DNA from: an uncultured Eubacterium sp.
GTDB lineage: Bacteria > Bacillota > Clostridia > Lachnospirales > Lachnospiraceae
Reading direction: 5' to 3'
Length of the DNA stretch: 64,000 bases
Assembly: GCA_947178105.1 (NCBI GenBank)
Contig: CAMWXD010000005.1
Coordinates: 1-64,000 of the forward strand
Each line of letters begins with the position of its first letter. Position 1 is the stretch's first letter. Positions 24,156 to 33,682 of the stretch are shown in pieces. The position numbers and the translations under genes were made by a program. The notes under the pieces were generated by a model. The model searched no databases and had not been told where the DNA came from. It was given only the letters and a program-made list of their open reading frames with translations.

Positions 24156-26084
24156 TTATGGTTCCACCGTAAACAATTTTTCCTGCCGTTCTGTTTTTCC
24201 GGTTTTGATAACTTTAAAATCAGGAAAGTCATCGCTGTTTGTCAAAAGCACCGCTGTTGTCGTACTGTATCCGGCAGCCTTTATTTTGTCAATATCAAAT
24301 GCCATCAGCTTCTGGCCTGCCTTTACTTTTTCTCCTTCTGTAATAAACAGCTCAAACCCATCCCCGTTCATATTTACGGTATCGACTCCTACATGGATCA
24401 GCACTTCCATTTCGCCCGGCCCGGTAATACCAATCGCATGGCGGGTATCCGTCACAGAAGAAATCTCCCCGTCAAAAGGAGCTACCACTTCTCCAAGCTC
24501 CGGCTCAATACCCACGCCGTCTCCAAGAACGCCCGATGCAAATGTCTCGTCCGGGATCTGTTCTCTGCGGATTACCGTCCCTTTGATCGGAGAAAACAGT
24601 GCTTTTTCTCTCAGATCTGCCGCAGCATTTTCTGGCGCGCCAGTGCCTTCGGATGCCGGTGCTGCTGCCGCTGGCTTGTCAGTACCCGCAGATCCTTCTG
24701 TCTCTTCTGTTTCTTCCTTCCAGAACATCCAGGTCAGCGCAAAGGCGATTGCGGCAGATACAGCCAGGACAACCGCATACTGTACTGTATAATCCAGCGT
24801 AATTAAAAATCCAGGCAGCCCGGTTACTCCGTAAGATGTAGCCCCGATATGGAACAGCGAAGCTAGCAATGAGCCTGCTGCGCCGCCTGCCATACCGCAT
24901 ACGAGCGGCTTTGTAAATCTTAAATTGACACCAAAAATTGCCGGTTCCGTAATTCCAAGCGCCGCCGACAGAGAGGACGGAATCGCTACCGATTTTGTCT
25001 TAATATTTTTTGCCTTGAGCCCCACAGCCAGACATGCTGCACCCTGGGCAAAATTTGCTGCCGATGCAACCGGCATCCAGATATTGATTCCGTCTGCTGC
25101 GGACAGCATTCCTGCCTCAATCACGTTATACATATGATGGATGCCGCATACAACCGTAAGCGGGTACAGCGCTCCCATAATCATCGCGCCGATTCCGTAG
25201 CCGACTGTAATAATCCATCCTGCAAACTCCAGCACATAGCTTTCTGCCGTCGAAAAAATCGGCCCAATAATTCCAAGTGTAATAAACGAAGTCGCCAATA
25301 CTGTGCATAAAGGCGTCACAAACAGGTCAATCATTTCCGGCACATGCTTATGCAGCCACTTTTCAATCCGGCACATCAGCCAAATCGCAATCACAACCGG
25401 AATCACATGCCCCTGGTAGCCGACCTGGCGGATCTTAAAAAATCCAAACAACTGCCATACCGGTATTTCAGACGCTTCCATCGAGCCAACCGACCATGCA
25501 TTTACTAGGTTTGGATGTATCATGACCATGCCGATGACAGCGCCAAGAAAAATATTCCCACCAAATACCCGCGTAGCCGATACCGCGATCAAAATTGGCA
25601 GAAACGTAAACGCCGTATTTGCCATCAGATCCAAAATGCCGTACCAGTCACTTCCGGCAAAGGACGGAATTGCTTTTCCAAGCGCTTCTACCAGCCCCAT
25701 CATCAGCCCGGAAGCCACAATGGCAGGCAGAATCGGTACAAACACATCTCCCAGCGCTTTTATCATCCGCTTCCATATCGGCTGCTGTGCTGCCGCCGCC
25801 GCTTTCACATCTTCTTTTGTAGCAGCCGTCATGCCGCTTACCTTAAGGAACTCTTCATATACTTTATTTACTGTACCTGTACCGATAATCAACTGAAGCT
25901 GCCCGTTATTGCTGAACACGCCTTTTACCCCGTCGATATTTTCCAGCTTTTTCATATCGATTTTGCTGTTGTCCACCGTTACCAGACGAAGCCGCGTTGC
26001 ACAGTGCGCAGCGCTTACCAGATTGCTTCTGCCGCCCAAAGTTTGATAAATCTCTGCGGCACATTTTGCATAATCCATTGCCAT
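24156..26084 (-). CDS. PTS sucrose/beta-glucoside-class transporter, EIIBCA
   Basis: A 642-residue membrane permease that imports and phosphorylates a sugar. Order of domains: EIIB (1-85, phosphorylated C28 in HCATRLRL), EIIC membrane domain (about 105-455) and a crr-like EIIA (about 500-642, phosphorylated H564 in EVLIHVGVD). The EIIC motif ITEPAIFGVNLRF is characteristic of the sucrose/trehalose subgroup, but substrates of the group cannot be separated by eye. GGGGAG lies seven bases before the ATG. The HAD phosphatase gene directly upstream is in the same direction and the pair is probably one operon under the operators at 27032 and 27131. Confidence 0.9.
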   Translation of the reverse strand: MAMDYAKCAAEIYQTLGGRSNLVSAAHCATRLRLVTVDNSKIDMKKLENIDGVKGVFSNNGQLQLIIGTGTVNKVYEEFLKVSGMTAATKEDVKAAAAAQQPIWKRMIKALGDVFVPILPAIVASGLMMGLVEALGKAIPSFAGSDWYGILDLMANTAFTFLPILIAVSATRVFGGNIFLGAVIGMVMIHPNLVNAWSVGSMEASEIPVWQLFGFFKIRQVGYQGHVIPVVIAIWLMCRIEKWLHKHVPEMIDLFVTPLCTVLATSFITLGIIGPIFSTAESYVLEFAGWIITVGYGIGAMIMGALYPLTVVCGIHHMYNVIEAGMLSAADGINIWMPVASAANFAQGAACLAVGLKAKNIKTKSVAIPSSLSAALGITEPAIFGVNLRFTKPLVCGMAGGAAGSLLASLFHIGATSYGVTGLPGFLITLDYTVQYAVVLAVSAAIAFALTWMFWKEETEETEGSAGTDKPAAAAPASEGTGAPENAAADLREKALFSPIKGTVIRREQIPDETFASGVLGDGVGIEPELGEVVAPFDGEISSVTDTRHAIGITGPGEMEVLIHVGVDTVNMNGDGFELFITEGEKVKAGQKLMAFDIDKIKAAGYSTTTAVLLTNSDDFPDFKVIKTGKTERQEKLFTVEP

Positions 26085-26143
26085 TTTCTTTCTCCCCTTC
26101 TTTTTATTTTGTGTTTTATTGTTTCATGTCTTATTGTTTCATA

Positions 26144-26974
26144 TTAAATCAGCCCATGTTTTAAAAACGCTTCCCGGATCCCATGTTCGGCTACAGACGG
26201 GCAGATATCATCCGCCAGCTTTTTCATGGCTTCACTGCCGTTTTCCATACAAATACCAAGCCCTGCCGTCTCCAGCATCTCCAAGTCATTCATGCTGTCC
26301 CCAACCGCCACCGCATCGCACAGCGGGATTTGCAGATGCTGACATACCTTTTCGACCGCCCTGCCTTTGTCAAACTTCCGGTTCACGATCTCCCCGTTGA
26401 TCAATCCGCCTGTGTTCTCATCCTGGATACAAAACGCAAACTCGTGCGACAGCAGGTTTTGCGGCTCTTCCAGGTTTTTACGGGACAGGCTCATAATCAC
26501 GATCTTGTACACCGGCTGCCCCTGGTACTGTTTCATCGGCAGAATGTTCAGCGACGCCTCAACCTGCTCCCGCCAGCGCAGCAGCTCGCTGTTGCTCCCT
26601 TCCTGCGCATGGCTTTTTAAAAACTCTTTCAGCCCTTCGTCTGTATAAGAACCTTCCTTACATTCCACAGTCCGATAAATGCCGTTTTTTTCCAGAGCCT
26701 CCATCGCATCCTGTTTTTGTCGCTGTGTCATCGGACAGTCATAGATTACCTTTCCCTGGCATTCTATATATCCTCCCGAACTTGCCACAAACCCATCAAA
26801 TCCATATTTCAGCAAAGGCGAAAGCATTCCATAATTCCTGCCCGTACATAAAAATACATAATGCCCTGCTTCTCTTGCCTTGTTTACCGCCCATACCGCA
26901 GATTCCGGCGGCTCGTTGCTTCCTGGCGGCGTCAGCGTCCCGTCAATATCCAAAAAAATGATTTTCCGATGCAT
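26144..26974 (-). CDS. Cof-type HAD phosphatase
   Basis: A 276-residue HAD hydrolase of the Cof (IIB cap) family. Motif I is FLDIDGTLT (near residue 10), motif II is CTGR (about 43), and motif IV is VGDSMNDLEML (about 225). These enzymes dephosphorylate sugar phosphates. The ATG at 26972-26974 has GGAG seven bases upstream; an ATG two codons earlier is too close to it. It precedes the PTS gene by about 60 bases, so a link to that sugar is plausible. Confidence 0.88.
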   Translation of the reverse strand: MHRKIIFLDIDGTLTPPGSNEPPESAVWAVNKAREAGHYVFLCTGRNYGMLSPLLKYGFDGFVASSGGYIECQGKVIYDCPMTQRQKQDAMEALEKNGIYRTVECKEGSYTDEGLKEFLKSHAQEGSNSELLRWREQVEASLNILPMKQYQGQPVYKIVIMSLSRKNLEEPQNLLSHEFAFCIQDENTGGLINGEIVNRKFDKGRAVEKVCQHLQIPLCDAVAVGDSMNDLEMLETAGLGICMENGSEAMKKLADDICPSVAEHGIREAFLKHGLI

Positions 26975-27031
26975 CTGCATTCTCCTTTCTTTTTCTTTTC
27001 CTCTTCTATTTTTTGTAAATTCCCTAAAATA

Positions 27032-27047
27032 GTGATATCGATTTCAC
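27032..27047. promoter_or_regulatory. LacI-type operator, first copy (PTS side)
   Basis: GTGATATCGATTTCAC, a near-perfect 16-bp palindrome with central CG, 58 bases upstream of the HAD/PTS operon. Its 14-base core TGATATCGATTTCA is identical to a site at 39180 next to the hexuronate LacI gene. Confidence 0.65.
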
Positions 27048-27130
27048 TTTTGTAATTATAATACTATCTTGTAAATACTTTGTAAATTCGCATTTTTCAC
27101 AAATTGTAAAACACATTTTTGTGCAAAATA

Positions 27131-27146
27131 GTGAAATCGATTTCAA
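27131..27146. promoter_or_regulatory. LacI-type operator, second copy (PTS side)
   Basis: GTGAAATCGATTTCAA; the inner 14 bases TGAAATCGATTTCA are a perfect palindrome. It lies about 99 bp from the first operator in the divergent gap 26975-27273, a spacing compatible with looping. Confidence 0.65.
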
Positions 27147-27273
27147 TTTACTGCATCCGTTTCTTCCACACAAAACCTTGACTTTTCTTTCATCCCGCTA
27201 TAAGATACTATTTACAGAGAAACAAAGCCATTTTGATATCTGATACAGGCGATTACGATTGAGGAGGAAGAAA

Positions 27274-27804
27274 ATGCAGCAATACCAATTTGAAAAAATA
27301 TATTCACAAATGGAAAAAGAATTTGGATCGATCGAAAGAGGCGAAGAGGATTTTCATACGATGATGTTCTATCCGATGGAAAGCAACCTTTTAAAAACAC
27401 ACCGCAAATATCCGTCATCCAACAGCCGCCGGCTCCGGGAAGCCATCTCTCTCGTGCTTTTTGACATAAAGTCCCGTTATACGGGAGAACAGTTTTCCCT
27501 GGACAAGTTTCGGGACGACGACAACGCAAGGCTTGAATATGCGCTGCTCATGTCCTTTGACCCATTTACAAACGAAGAGCTGCGCAGTATCCTTACGGGC
27601 GAATTAAAGATGAACCTGAACGACCTTGACAAGCTCCATGACTACTATGCCGAACCGATCTCCTGTCTCCTGCGGCTTCGGGAGTCTGTTGACACCTGGG
27701 AAAAACGGCTTGGCTCAAACGGTTACTTTGAGTTTGCCGAAAGCTATATCGGCGCGCAAATCACCGGAGACGACCTGATCTATGCAGTCATCGAAATGGA
27801 ATAA
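27274..27804 (+). CDS. Hypothetical protein, DUF3837-like size
   Basis: A 176-residue soluble protein that I do not recognise. It is acidic and mostly helical, with no signal peptide or membrane segment (YSQMEKEFGSIERGEEDF near the start, LDKLHDYYAEPISCLLRLRE in the middle). The ATG at 27274 has GAGGAGG six bases upstream; the in-frame TTG five codons earlier sits inside that ribosome site. It is divergent from the HAD/PTS operon and so shares the region with the two LacI-type operators. Its own terminator follows. No function proposed; the family label is only a size comparison. Confidence 0.6.
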   Translation: MQQYQFEKIYSQMEKEFGSIERGEEDFHTMMFYPMESNLLKTHRKYPSSNSRRLREAISLVLFDIKSRYTGEQFSLDKFRDDDNARLEYALLMSFDPFTNEELRSILTGELKMNLNDLDKLHDYYAEPISCLLRLRESVDTWEKRLGSNGYFEFAESYIGAQITGDDLIYAVIEME

Positions 27805-27845
27805 AAACAACAGGCACGCACAATAGCGTGCCTGTATTTGTTTTT
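27803..27845. terminator. Bidirectional terminator
   Basis: ACAGGCACGC (27810-27819) pairs with GCGTGCCTGT (27826-27835); a TGTTTTT run follows on the plus side and TTGTTTTTATT on the minus side. It serves the two convergent genes. Confidence 0.85.
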
Positions 27846-27857
27846 GCGGAATGTGTT

Positions 27858-28769
27858 TCAGATACGCTCCAGCATCTGCTTCGTTTTCCTGTAATTGACA
27901 CAGTTTTGATAATCCTCTTCCCTGATCTCCAATGTCAGCGGACAGTCATAGCCATATTTTTCATACAGGCGCATCCATGCCACCGCTTTTTCCTCGTTTT
28001 CAAACGGAGTTCCATGATTTTGCATATATCCGTTTCCGGTAAAATCGTTAAAATGAATCAGCTTGCAGATTCCCTGATGCATCTTAAAATAGTGCTCCAT
28101 GCTATAGTCCAGATGTTCCGGCAGGTTTTTCTGAGGCAAAAACTCCGCAGCCGCAAGAAGCGCCTTCATATACTTTTCCGTCATTGCAGCATGACAAAGA
28201 TCCAGCACCGTCCCGACCCTTTCGCCAAACTGCTCCCGCAGGCTGCATACGATTTGCGGAAGGTCTGTAAACGTCCCGTTGCACAGCCTTGGGCTTTCTC
28301 CGCTGTTTTGCTTATATTCCATCGGTATGACATTTTCAACTGCCAGATCCACCATCGGATATGCTGCGAAAAACTGCCCCAGCACCTCTGTCAGCCGCCC
28401 GCGCACCAGCTCAAACTGCATATAATCATAATAAGAAAGCGAAGAATGTATGACGACAAGCACCCGGTGCTTCCAGATCTGCGCACAGTACTGTGCCAGG
28501 CGGAACACATGGCGCACCGGGCTTACGTCCTTTTTCTGAAATACATGCTCCATATTCATCACCAATCCGTCTCCATAAAACGGCACATGTACTGCCTCCA
28601 CATTATGCATGGTAAAGATTTCCTGGAGATAGCACGCCTCAAAACAGCTCCCCTTCCGCAGAAAATCCTCCTGCAAATTATATTCCAGGCCATCGCAGCC
28701 GCACCGGATCTTTTCGCGGATCTCTGCTGAATGAAACGACGCTTTTGCATATATTTTAATCTTTTTCAT
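27858..28769 (-). CDS. Sugar phosphate isomerase/epimerase-like TIM barrel
   Basis: A 303-residue protein of the xylose-isomerase-like TIM-barrel (AP endonuclease 2) superfamily. Conserved metal/active-site positions can be seen at the strand ends: VHVPFYG, VVIHSS, LAVENVIP, GTVLDLCHA, LIHFNDFTGNG and LTLEI. Such proteins isomerise or epimerise small sugars, but the substrate varies. GGAGG precedes the ATG. It is a single gene between terminators, upstream of the divergent CDP-glucose dehydratase; no pathway can be deduced. Confidence 0.75.
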   Translation of the reverse strand: MKKIKIYAKASFHSAEIREKIRCGCDGLEYNLQEDFLRKGSCFEACYLQEIFTMHNVEAVHVPFYGDGLVMNMEHVFQKKDVSPVRHVFRLAQYCAQIWKHRVLVVIHSSLSYYDYMQFELVRGRLTEVLGQFFAAYPMVDLAVENVIPMEYKQNSGESPRLCNGTFTDLPQIVCSLREQFGERVGTVLDLCHAAMTEKYMKALLAAAEFLPQKNLPEHLDYSMEHYFKMHQGICKLIHFNDFTGNGYMQNHGTPFENEEKAVAWMRLYEKYGYDCPLTLEIREEDYQNCVNYRKTKQMLERI

Positions 28770-28937
28770 CGTATAAAACTCCTCCTAACAGCAGTCCCGG
28801 CTTCTGACAAGTTCGCTTCGCGAAGGGCTGATTTCCCTTCCAAAAATCCAAGACAAGCCTTGCAAAAGCCGAAAAAATATAATAAAATACTTCTGTAAAA
28901 AAAATACTTTCATCCAGAAAGGAATTATGAGAAAACC

Positions 28938-29999
28938 ATGTTCAATATGTCGTTCTACGCAAATAAAAAAGTACTGATTACCGGCCACACCGGCTTCAAA
29001 GGCTCCTGGATGTGCCAGCTTTTGCATATGGCTGGTGCAGACGTAACCGGATACGCGCTGAAAGCGCCGACAAACCCAAGCCTCTTTGCACTGTGCGGCT
29101 TATCTGACAAGATCCGCTCTGTGACCGGAGACGTGCGCGACCTTGCACATATGCAGGAAACCTTTGCTGCCTGCCAGCCGGAAATCGTGATCCATATGGC
29201 TGCGCAGCCGTTAGTGCGCGAATCGTATAAAAACCCGGTCTATACTTATGAAACAAATGTAATGGGCACGGTAAACGTACTTGAATGTGTACGCCATACG
29301 CCTTCTGTCAGATCGTTCCTGAATGTCACGACGGACAAGGTATACCGGAATAAAGAATGGGAATGGGGATACCGTGAAAATGAAGAGCTGAACGGATATG
29401 ACCCGTATTCGAACTCCAAATCATGCTCTGAGCTTGTCACAAGCAGCTACCAGAATTCTTTCTTTGCGGATTCCGCTACAGCGATCTCTACGGCACGCGC
29501 AGGCAATGTTATCGGCGGCGGCGATTTTGCGGCTGACCGCATTATACCCGACTGCATCCGCGCTGCACAAGCCGGCGAGGACATTATCGTAAGAAACCCT
29601 TATTCCACCAGGCCATACGAACATGTCTTGGAGCCTGTAACCGCTTACCTGATGATCGCCCAGGCGCAGTACGATGACAAAGCATTTGCCGGAAACTACA
29701 ACGTTGGCCCGGACGAAACCGACTGCCTGACAACCGGCGAGCTGGTCACGCTGTTCTGTGAAAAATGGAACCAAGCAACCGGCAGCTTAGTCCAGTGGGT
29801 CAACAAATATGACGGCGGCCCGCACGAAGCAAACTTTTTAAAGCTGGACTGCTCCAAGCTCAAAAAAACAATGGGCTGGACACCGCGATGGAATGTAGAG
29901 ACAGCAATCGAAAAAGTCGTTGAATGGTCTGCCCTCTATAGCAAGCACGGTGATATTTCCGCTTGTATGGAACAGCAGATTCGGGAATTCTGCGGCTGA
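28938..29999 (+). CDS. rfbG: CDP-glucose 4,6-dehydratase
   Basis: A 353-residue short-chain dehydrogenase/reductase. NAD-binding glycines are in ITGHTGFKGSW (about 14-24), the catalytic Thr and partner in NVTTDKVY (about 130-137), and the Tyr/Lys pair in GYDPYSNSKSCSEL (about 154-167). It should make CDP-4-keto-6-deoxyglucose for 3,6-dideoxyhexose or related surface sugars. No glucose-1-phosphate cytidylyltransferase or later enzymes are nearby. Start is uncertain: AAAGGA is 14 bases before this ATG, while a closer ATG at 28927 opens a 16-codon overlapping frame. A second in-frame ATG is three codons in. Confidence 0.88.
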   Translation: MFNMSFYANKKVLITGHTGFKGSWMCQLLHMAGADVTGYALKAPTNPSLFALCGLSDKIRSVTGDVRDLAHMQETFAACQPEIVIHMAAQPLVRESYKNPVYTYETNVMGTVNVLECVRHTPSVRSFLNVTTDKVYRNKEWEWGYRENEELNGYDPYSNSKSCSELVTSSYQNSFFADSATAISTARAGNVIGGGDFAADRIIPDCIRAAQAGEDIIVRNPYSTRPYEHVLEPVTAYLMIAQAQYDDKAFAGNYNVGPDETDCLTTGELVTLFCEKWNQATGSLVQWVNKYDGGPHEANFLKLDCSKLKKTMGWTPRWNVETAIEKVVEWSALYSKHGDISACMEQQIREFCG

Positions 30000-30066
30000 C
30001 CGCAATACAAGAAATCGAAGATACAAAAGAACTTGAAGCAGAAGTGATGCAAGTGGCATAAGATCT

Positions 30067-30717
30067 TTATTCAAAGATCTCTACCTGCCCAGCAATCACC
30101 GCATATTCTGCCTGGCCGCCCCAGTTTAATGCCGCCGTCCCGCTTGTCGCTTCTGTAACGGCTTTTGCAAGCTCATCCTTTTCTTCCGCCGGCACCATTG
30201 CCTGCATCGAGACCTGGTCTGTATATTCTGTATGCAGCACCGGGATCTTTTGCTGCGCCAGCAAATACTGGATCTTTCCCAGGCCGTTATAATCCGTCCC
30301 GATTTCCAGTATCCGCCCCTGCCGCTTTTCTATTACGCACGCCTGCGCCAGTCCCGCCTGCGTGCTCTTTTGATAGGCGCGTACAAGCCCTCCGGTGCCA
30401 AGCAGCGTTCCTCCAAAATATCTCGTTACAACGACTGCTGCATTGTGGATGTCCTCCCGCAGCAATACATCCAGCATGGGCCTGCCTGCTGTCCCGGACG
30501 GTTCCCCATCATCCGAGCAGCGGGTCAGCTCATGGTTTCTGCCGATCGTAAACGCCGAACAATTATGCGAAGCATCCCAGTATTTTTTCTTTATGGCTCC
30601 TATAAACGCAGCCGCCTCTTCTTCGGTTTCCACCGGATGTACGGTCGCTATAAATCTGGATTTTTTTTCTGTAATCTCCCCTTCACCGCCTTTATAGACG
30701 ACCTTATAGCTTTTCAT
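30067..30717 (-). CDS. YigZ/IMPACT-family protein
   Basis: A 216-residue protein with the UPF0029/IMPACT N-terminal domain (about 1-130, including GEITEKKSRFIATVHPVE, SHNCSAFTIG, DDGEPSGTAGRPMLDVL and VVVTRYFGGTLLGTGGLVRAY) and a C-terminal DUF1949-type domain (about 140-205). The family is widespread and may act in translation or proteolysis control. GGAG-type ribosome site before ATG. It stands 29 bases before the PBP gene in reading order reversed, that is PBP then yigZ, and may share its transcript. Confidence 0.92.
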   Translation of the reverse strand: MKSYKVVYKGGEGEITEKKSRFIATVHPVETEEEAAAFIGAIKKKYWDASHNCSAFTIGRNHELTRCSDDGEPSGTAGRPMLDVLLREDIHNAAVVVTRYFGGTLLGTGGLVRAYQKSTQAGLAQACVIEKRQGRILEIGTDYNGLGKIQYLLAQQKIPVLHTEYTDQVSMQAMVPAEEKDELAKAVTEATSGTAALNWGGQAEYAVIAGQVEIFE

Positions 30718-30745
30718 AACTCCTGCCCCTCCTGCCTTTTTATGC

Positions 30746-33529
30746 TTAAAAGTCCTGAATCACCTCACTCGGCACCGGCTCTTCCCCGTCGTCCCCCGAA
30801 GGCATGTCCACATCAGGCCCAGTGTCCTCCTGCGGCGGGTCCGTACCCGGATCTTCTCCTGCCCCAGGATTGGTGTTTGCACCTGTATTCGAGCCATCCG
30901 GCGAATCCGTTCCTGGATCTTGCCCTGTTCCCGTATTGCCATCTGCGCCTGTATCGGTACCATCCGGCGAATCCGTTCCTGGTTCCTGCGGTGTCACAGA
31001 CGGTTCCGGCACGACTGGCGCCGCGCTCGTGTGTACGGTACACTTTTTGAGATTGCCTGTATATAAATACGGCCCGTCTGCCGAATCTGGAGATCCTCCG
31101 ATAATCCGCACAGATGAAGCATACGACCTGCCTGGACAATACGGCCCAGCCAGCATACCAGAAGTTGCGCAGACACGAATTGCCGCATGATGCACACATG
31201 GCTCCTCTGGTATTGTGCCTTTCGCAAAATACTCTGTCGTAAGCATACTGCCGCGCGGGTCATGGACACAGACGCCTTCCTGCGCCGGCATACCGGATTT
31301 TTTGCAGACCTCTGCTGTTACAATGCCGGACGGCATTTTAAACTCTTTATACTTGAGCCCTTCATGAATCTGGCTCATAACCGAACGCCAGATCAGCTTT
31401 GGATAAGAGGTCGTCGAACCGTCCTGCTCGGTATTGTCATCAAATCCTCCCCATACGACAAGCGTATAATACGGAGAAAAGCCTGCAAACAGCGCATCTT
31501 TATTTTTTGTCGTTGTGCCGGATTTTCCAGCAAGCGACATCCCTTCAAAATTTGCCAGCTTTCCAGTGCCAATCGTCATAACATCCTGCATCGCATTCGT
31601 CAGCAGCCATGCCGTGGTCTTTTGTAAGGCTTGCTTTTTCTGCGCCGTATTGTCGATCAGCACGTTCCCGTCATGGTCGATGATCTTTGTATACATGCGC
31701 GGTTTGATATAAGTCCCGTGATTGGCGATCGCCGCATATGCCGCCGTCAGCTCCAGGTTGGTCACGCCGCGTGTAATGCCGCCCAGCGCCAGTGCTTCGT
31801 TTCGGTCCTGCTCCGTCAGCGTCGTAAAGCCAAAATGCTCCGTCAGGTACTCAAAACCGGTATCGATCCCGATATCCGTCAGCGTCTTTACGGTAACCAC
31901 ATTGATCGACTGCGTAATCGCTTCACGGATAGACGTAAATCCGGCGTATTTGTTGTTGTAATTTTTTAACGGCGTCCCGTTGGAATACGTATACGGCGCA
32001 TCATCCTCTACCGAAGCAAGCGTCATCTGCTTCGTATCAAGCGCCGGAGCAAACGCGGCAAGCACCTTAAACGTAGAGCCTGGCTGGCGCACGGAGCCTG
32101 TCGCCCGGTTCAGCGTGCGGTTTGCCGTCTTTTCTCCGCGCCCGCCTACCATCGCCTTTACTTCCCCGGTCTTTTGATCGATTACCGTAAGCGCCGCCTG
32201 CGGCTGGACGGTATAAGTAATCGTCTGCCCGTTTTCCGGTACGGTATCCCCTTCTTCCATAATATCCGCCTTATACTTCTCTACTGCTGCCAGCGCCTCC
32301 TCCTGAGAAGCAAAGTTGATCGTATAGGCTTTGTTCGACGACTGGTAATACGAAAGCATCGTCTGCTCATCATAATACTGGAACTCGCCGTCCGCTTTCT
32401 GCACTGTCAGCGTCATTGAAAAAGAAGTCTTTGGCGCTGTCGGATAGTTTTCCATATTGTTGACCTGCGCGTCGCAGATCTTCTGAATATCCGGGTCCTG
32501 CGTGGAATAAATCGTAAGCCCAGTATTATAAAGCCTTTTATACGCTTCTGTCTGGGAACAGCCAAGCACCTCCATCAAATCTTCGATCACCTGCTCCGTC
32601 AGTGCATCGTCAAAGTAAGAGTGCACGCTGGACTTGTCTAGCTGTTTGGCGTTGACCTTCTGGATCCGGCTGTACACAGAGTCCTTCATCGCCTTTTTAT
32701 ACTGCTTTTTCGTGATCAGCTCCTGATCCAGCATATCATTCAGCACTTTTTGCCGGCGCTTTGCGTTCTCCTCCGGATGCGTAATTGGGTTATACCCGCT
32801 TGGATTTTTCGTAATACCGGCAATCACCGCACACTCAGACAATGTAAGCTCTGACACATCTTTTCCAAAGTACCGCTTGGATGCAGACTGTACCCCCAGT
32901 GTATTCTGTCCCAGATTCACTGTATTCAGATAGTTTTCCAGTATCCAGTCTTTGGACTCTTGTTTTTCCAACTGCAACGCAAGATACTGCTCCTGGATCT
33001 TGCGTTTAAACCGATCCGCCTGGGACTTTTCCGCTGTCCAAGTCGTAAATACATTGTTTTTCAAAAGCTGCTGCGTAATCGTGCTCGCGCCTTCCCTGAA
33101 ATGGAAGCCCGCGGCAACGCCGTTAAACCCGGCGCGGATAATGCCCTTAATATCGATCCCGTTATGCTCCCAGAATCTGGCGTCTTCAACCGCGATAAAT
33201 GCGTTCTGCAAATTCAGCGGGATCTCATCAAGCGTGACATAGACACGGTTTGACCCGGATGCTACCAGCGTCGCCGTCGTATTGCCTTTGGAATCCAGGA
33301 TCGTCGATAAATATCCGGTCGGCGTTGCGTCGATGTCCTCAATGCCGGGCGAAGCAGCCAAAATCCCCTGATATACCCCATATCCCGCGCTTCCAATACA
33401 GACTGCGAGCGCAAATGCAGCCACAAGCACAAGCTCGTACAATAACGTGGAGCATTTCCTTGCAATCTTGCCTTTTTTTGCTATGATTTCCCTGCGTTTT
33501 TTCCGTGTCCCTTCTTTACTGAAATTCAT
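30746..33529 (-). CDS. Class A penicillin-binding protein (transglycosylase/transpeptidase)
   Basis: A 927-residue bifunctional cell-wall synthase anchored by one membrane helix (about 26-52). The GT51 glycosyltransferase domain (about 80-260) shows EDARFWEHNGIDIKGIIRA and GASTITQQLLKN. The transpeptidase domain (about 440-740) shows the serine motif SVRQPGSTFKVL, SQSINVVT-type SxN region and KSGTT. The last 120 residues are low-complexity Pro/Gly/Asp repeats (DPGTDSPDG and variants) that are probably an extended wall-spanning tail. GGAGGTTTTGC precedes the ATG. Length is typical for clostridial PBP1a/2c proteins. Confidence 0.94.
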   Translation of the reverse strand: MNFSKEGTRKKRREIIAKKGKIARKCSTLLYELVLVAAFALAVCIGSAGYGVYQGILAASPGIEDIDATPTGYLSTILDSKGNTTATLVASGSNRVYVTLDEIPLNLQNAFIAVEDARFWEHNGIDIKGIIRAGFNGVAAGFHFREGASTITQQLLKNNVFTTWTAEKSQADRFKRKIQEQYLALQLEKQESKDWILENYLNTVNLGQNTLGVQSASKRYFGKDVSELTLSECAVIAGITKNPSGYNPITHPEENAKRRQKVLNDMLDQELITKKQYKKAMKDSVYSRIQKVNAKQLDKSSVHSYFDDALTEQVIEDLMEVLGCSQTEAYKRLYNTGLTIYSTQDPDIQKICDAQVNNMENYPTAPKTSFSMTLTVQKADGEFQYYDEQTMLSYYQSSNKAYTINFASQEEALAAVEKYKADIMEEGDTVPENGQTITYTVQPQAALTVIDQKTGEVKAMVGGRGEKTANRTLNRATGSVRQPGSTFKVLAAFAPALDTKQMTLASVEDDAPYTYSNGTPLKNYNNKYAGFTSIREAITQSINVVTVKTLTDIGIDTGFEYLTEHFGFTTLTEQDRNEALALGGITRGVTNLELTAAYAAIANHGTYIKPRMYTKIIDHDGNVLIDNTAQKKQALQKTTAWLLTNAMQDVMTIGTGKLANFEGMSLAGKSGTTTKNKDALFAGFSPYYTLVVWGGFDDNTEQDGSTTSYPKLIWRSVMSQIHEGLKYKEFKMPSGIVTAEVCKKSGMPAQEGVCVHDPRGSMLTTEYFAKGTIPEEPCVHHAAIRVCATSGMLAGPYCPGRSYASSVRIIGGSPDSADGPYLYTGNLKKCTVHTSAAPVVPEPSVTPQEPGTDSPDGTDTGADGNTGTGQDPGTDSPDGSNTGANTNPGAGEDPGTDPPQEDTGPDVDMPSGDDGEEPVPSEVIQDF

Positions 33530-33579
33530 GCAAAACCTCCATTACACAAAAGCAAAAGCCTGACAGTCCCTAAACTCCT

Positions 33580-33618
33580 AAATCCGGCTTCCTGCCGTTA
33601 TGGCGAGGAGCCGGATTT
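33580..33618 (-). terminator. Hairpin after the sulfotransferase gene
   Basis: AAATCCGGCT (33580-33589) pairs with AGCCGGATTT (33609-33618). It lies between the minus-strand sulfotransferase end and the PBP gene start. The T tract is on the plus side only, so efficiency on the minus strand is uncertain. Confidence 0.5.
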
Positions 33619-33682
33619 TCCTGTTGTATTTGCATTATTATATCAAATTTTTCCCGTCTTGTAAAATAAAACTTGTACCCTT

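Noticed and set aside
24003-24806. Long plus-strand frames opposite the PTS gene
   Set aside because: Shadows of a well-supported PTS EIIBCA gene; no ribosome sites and no recognisable domains.
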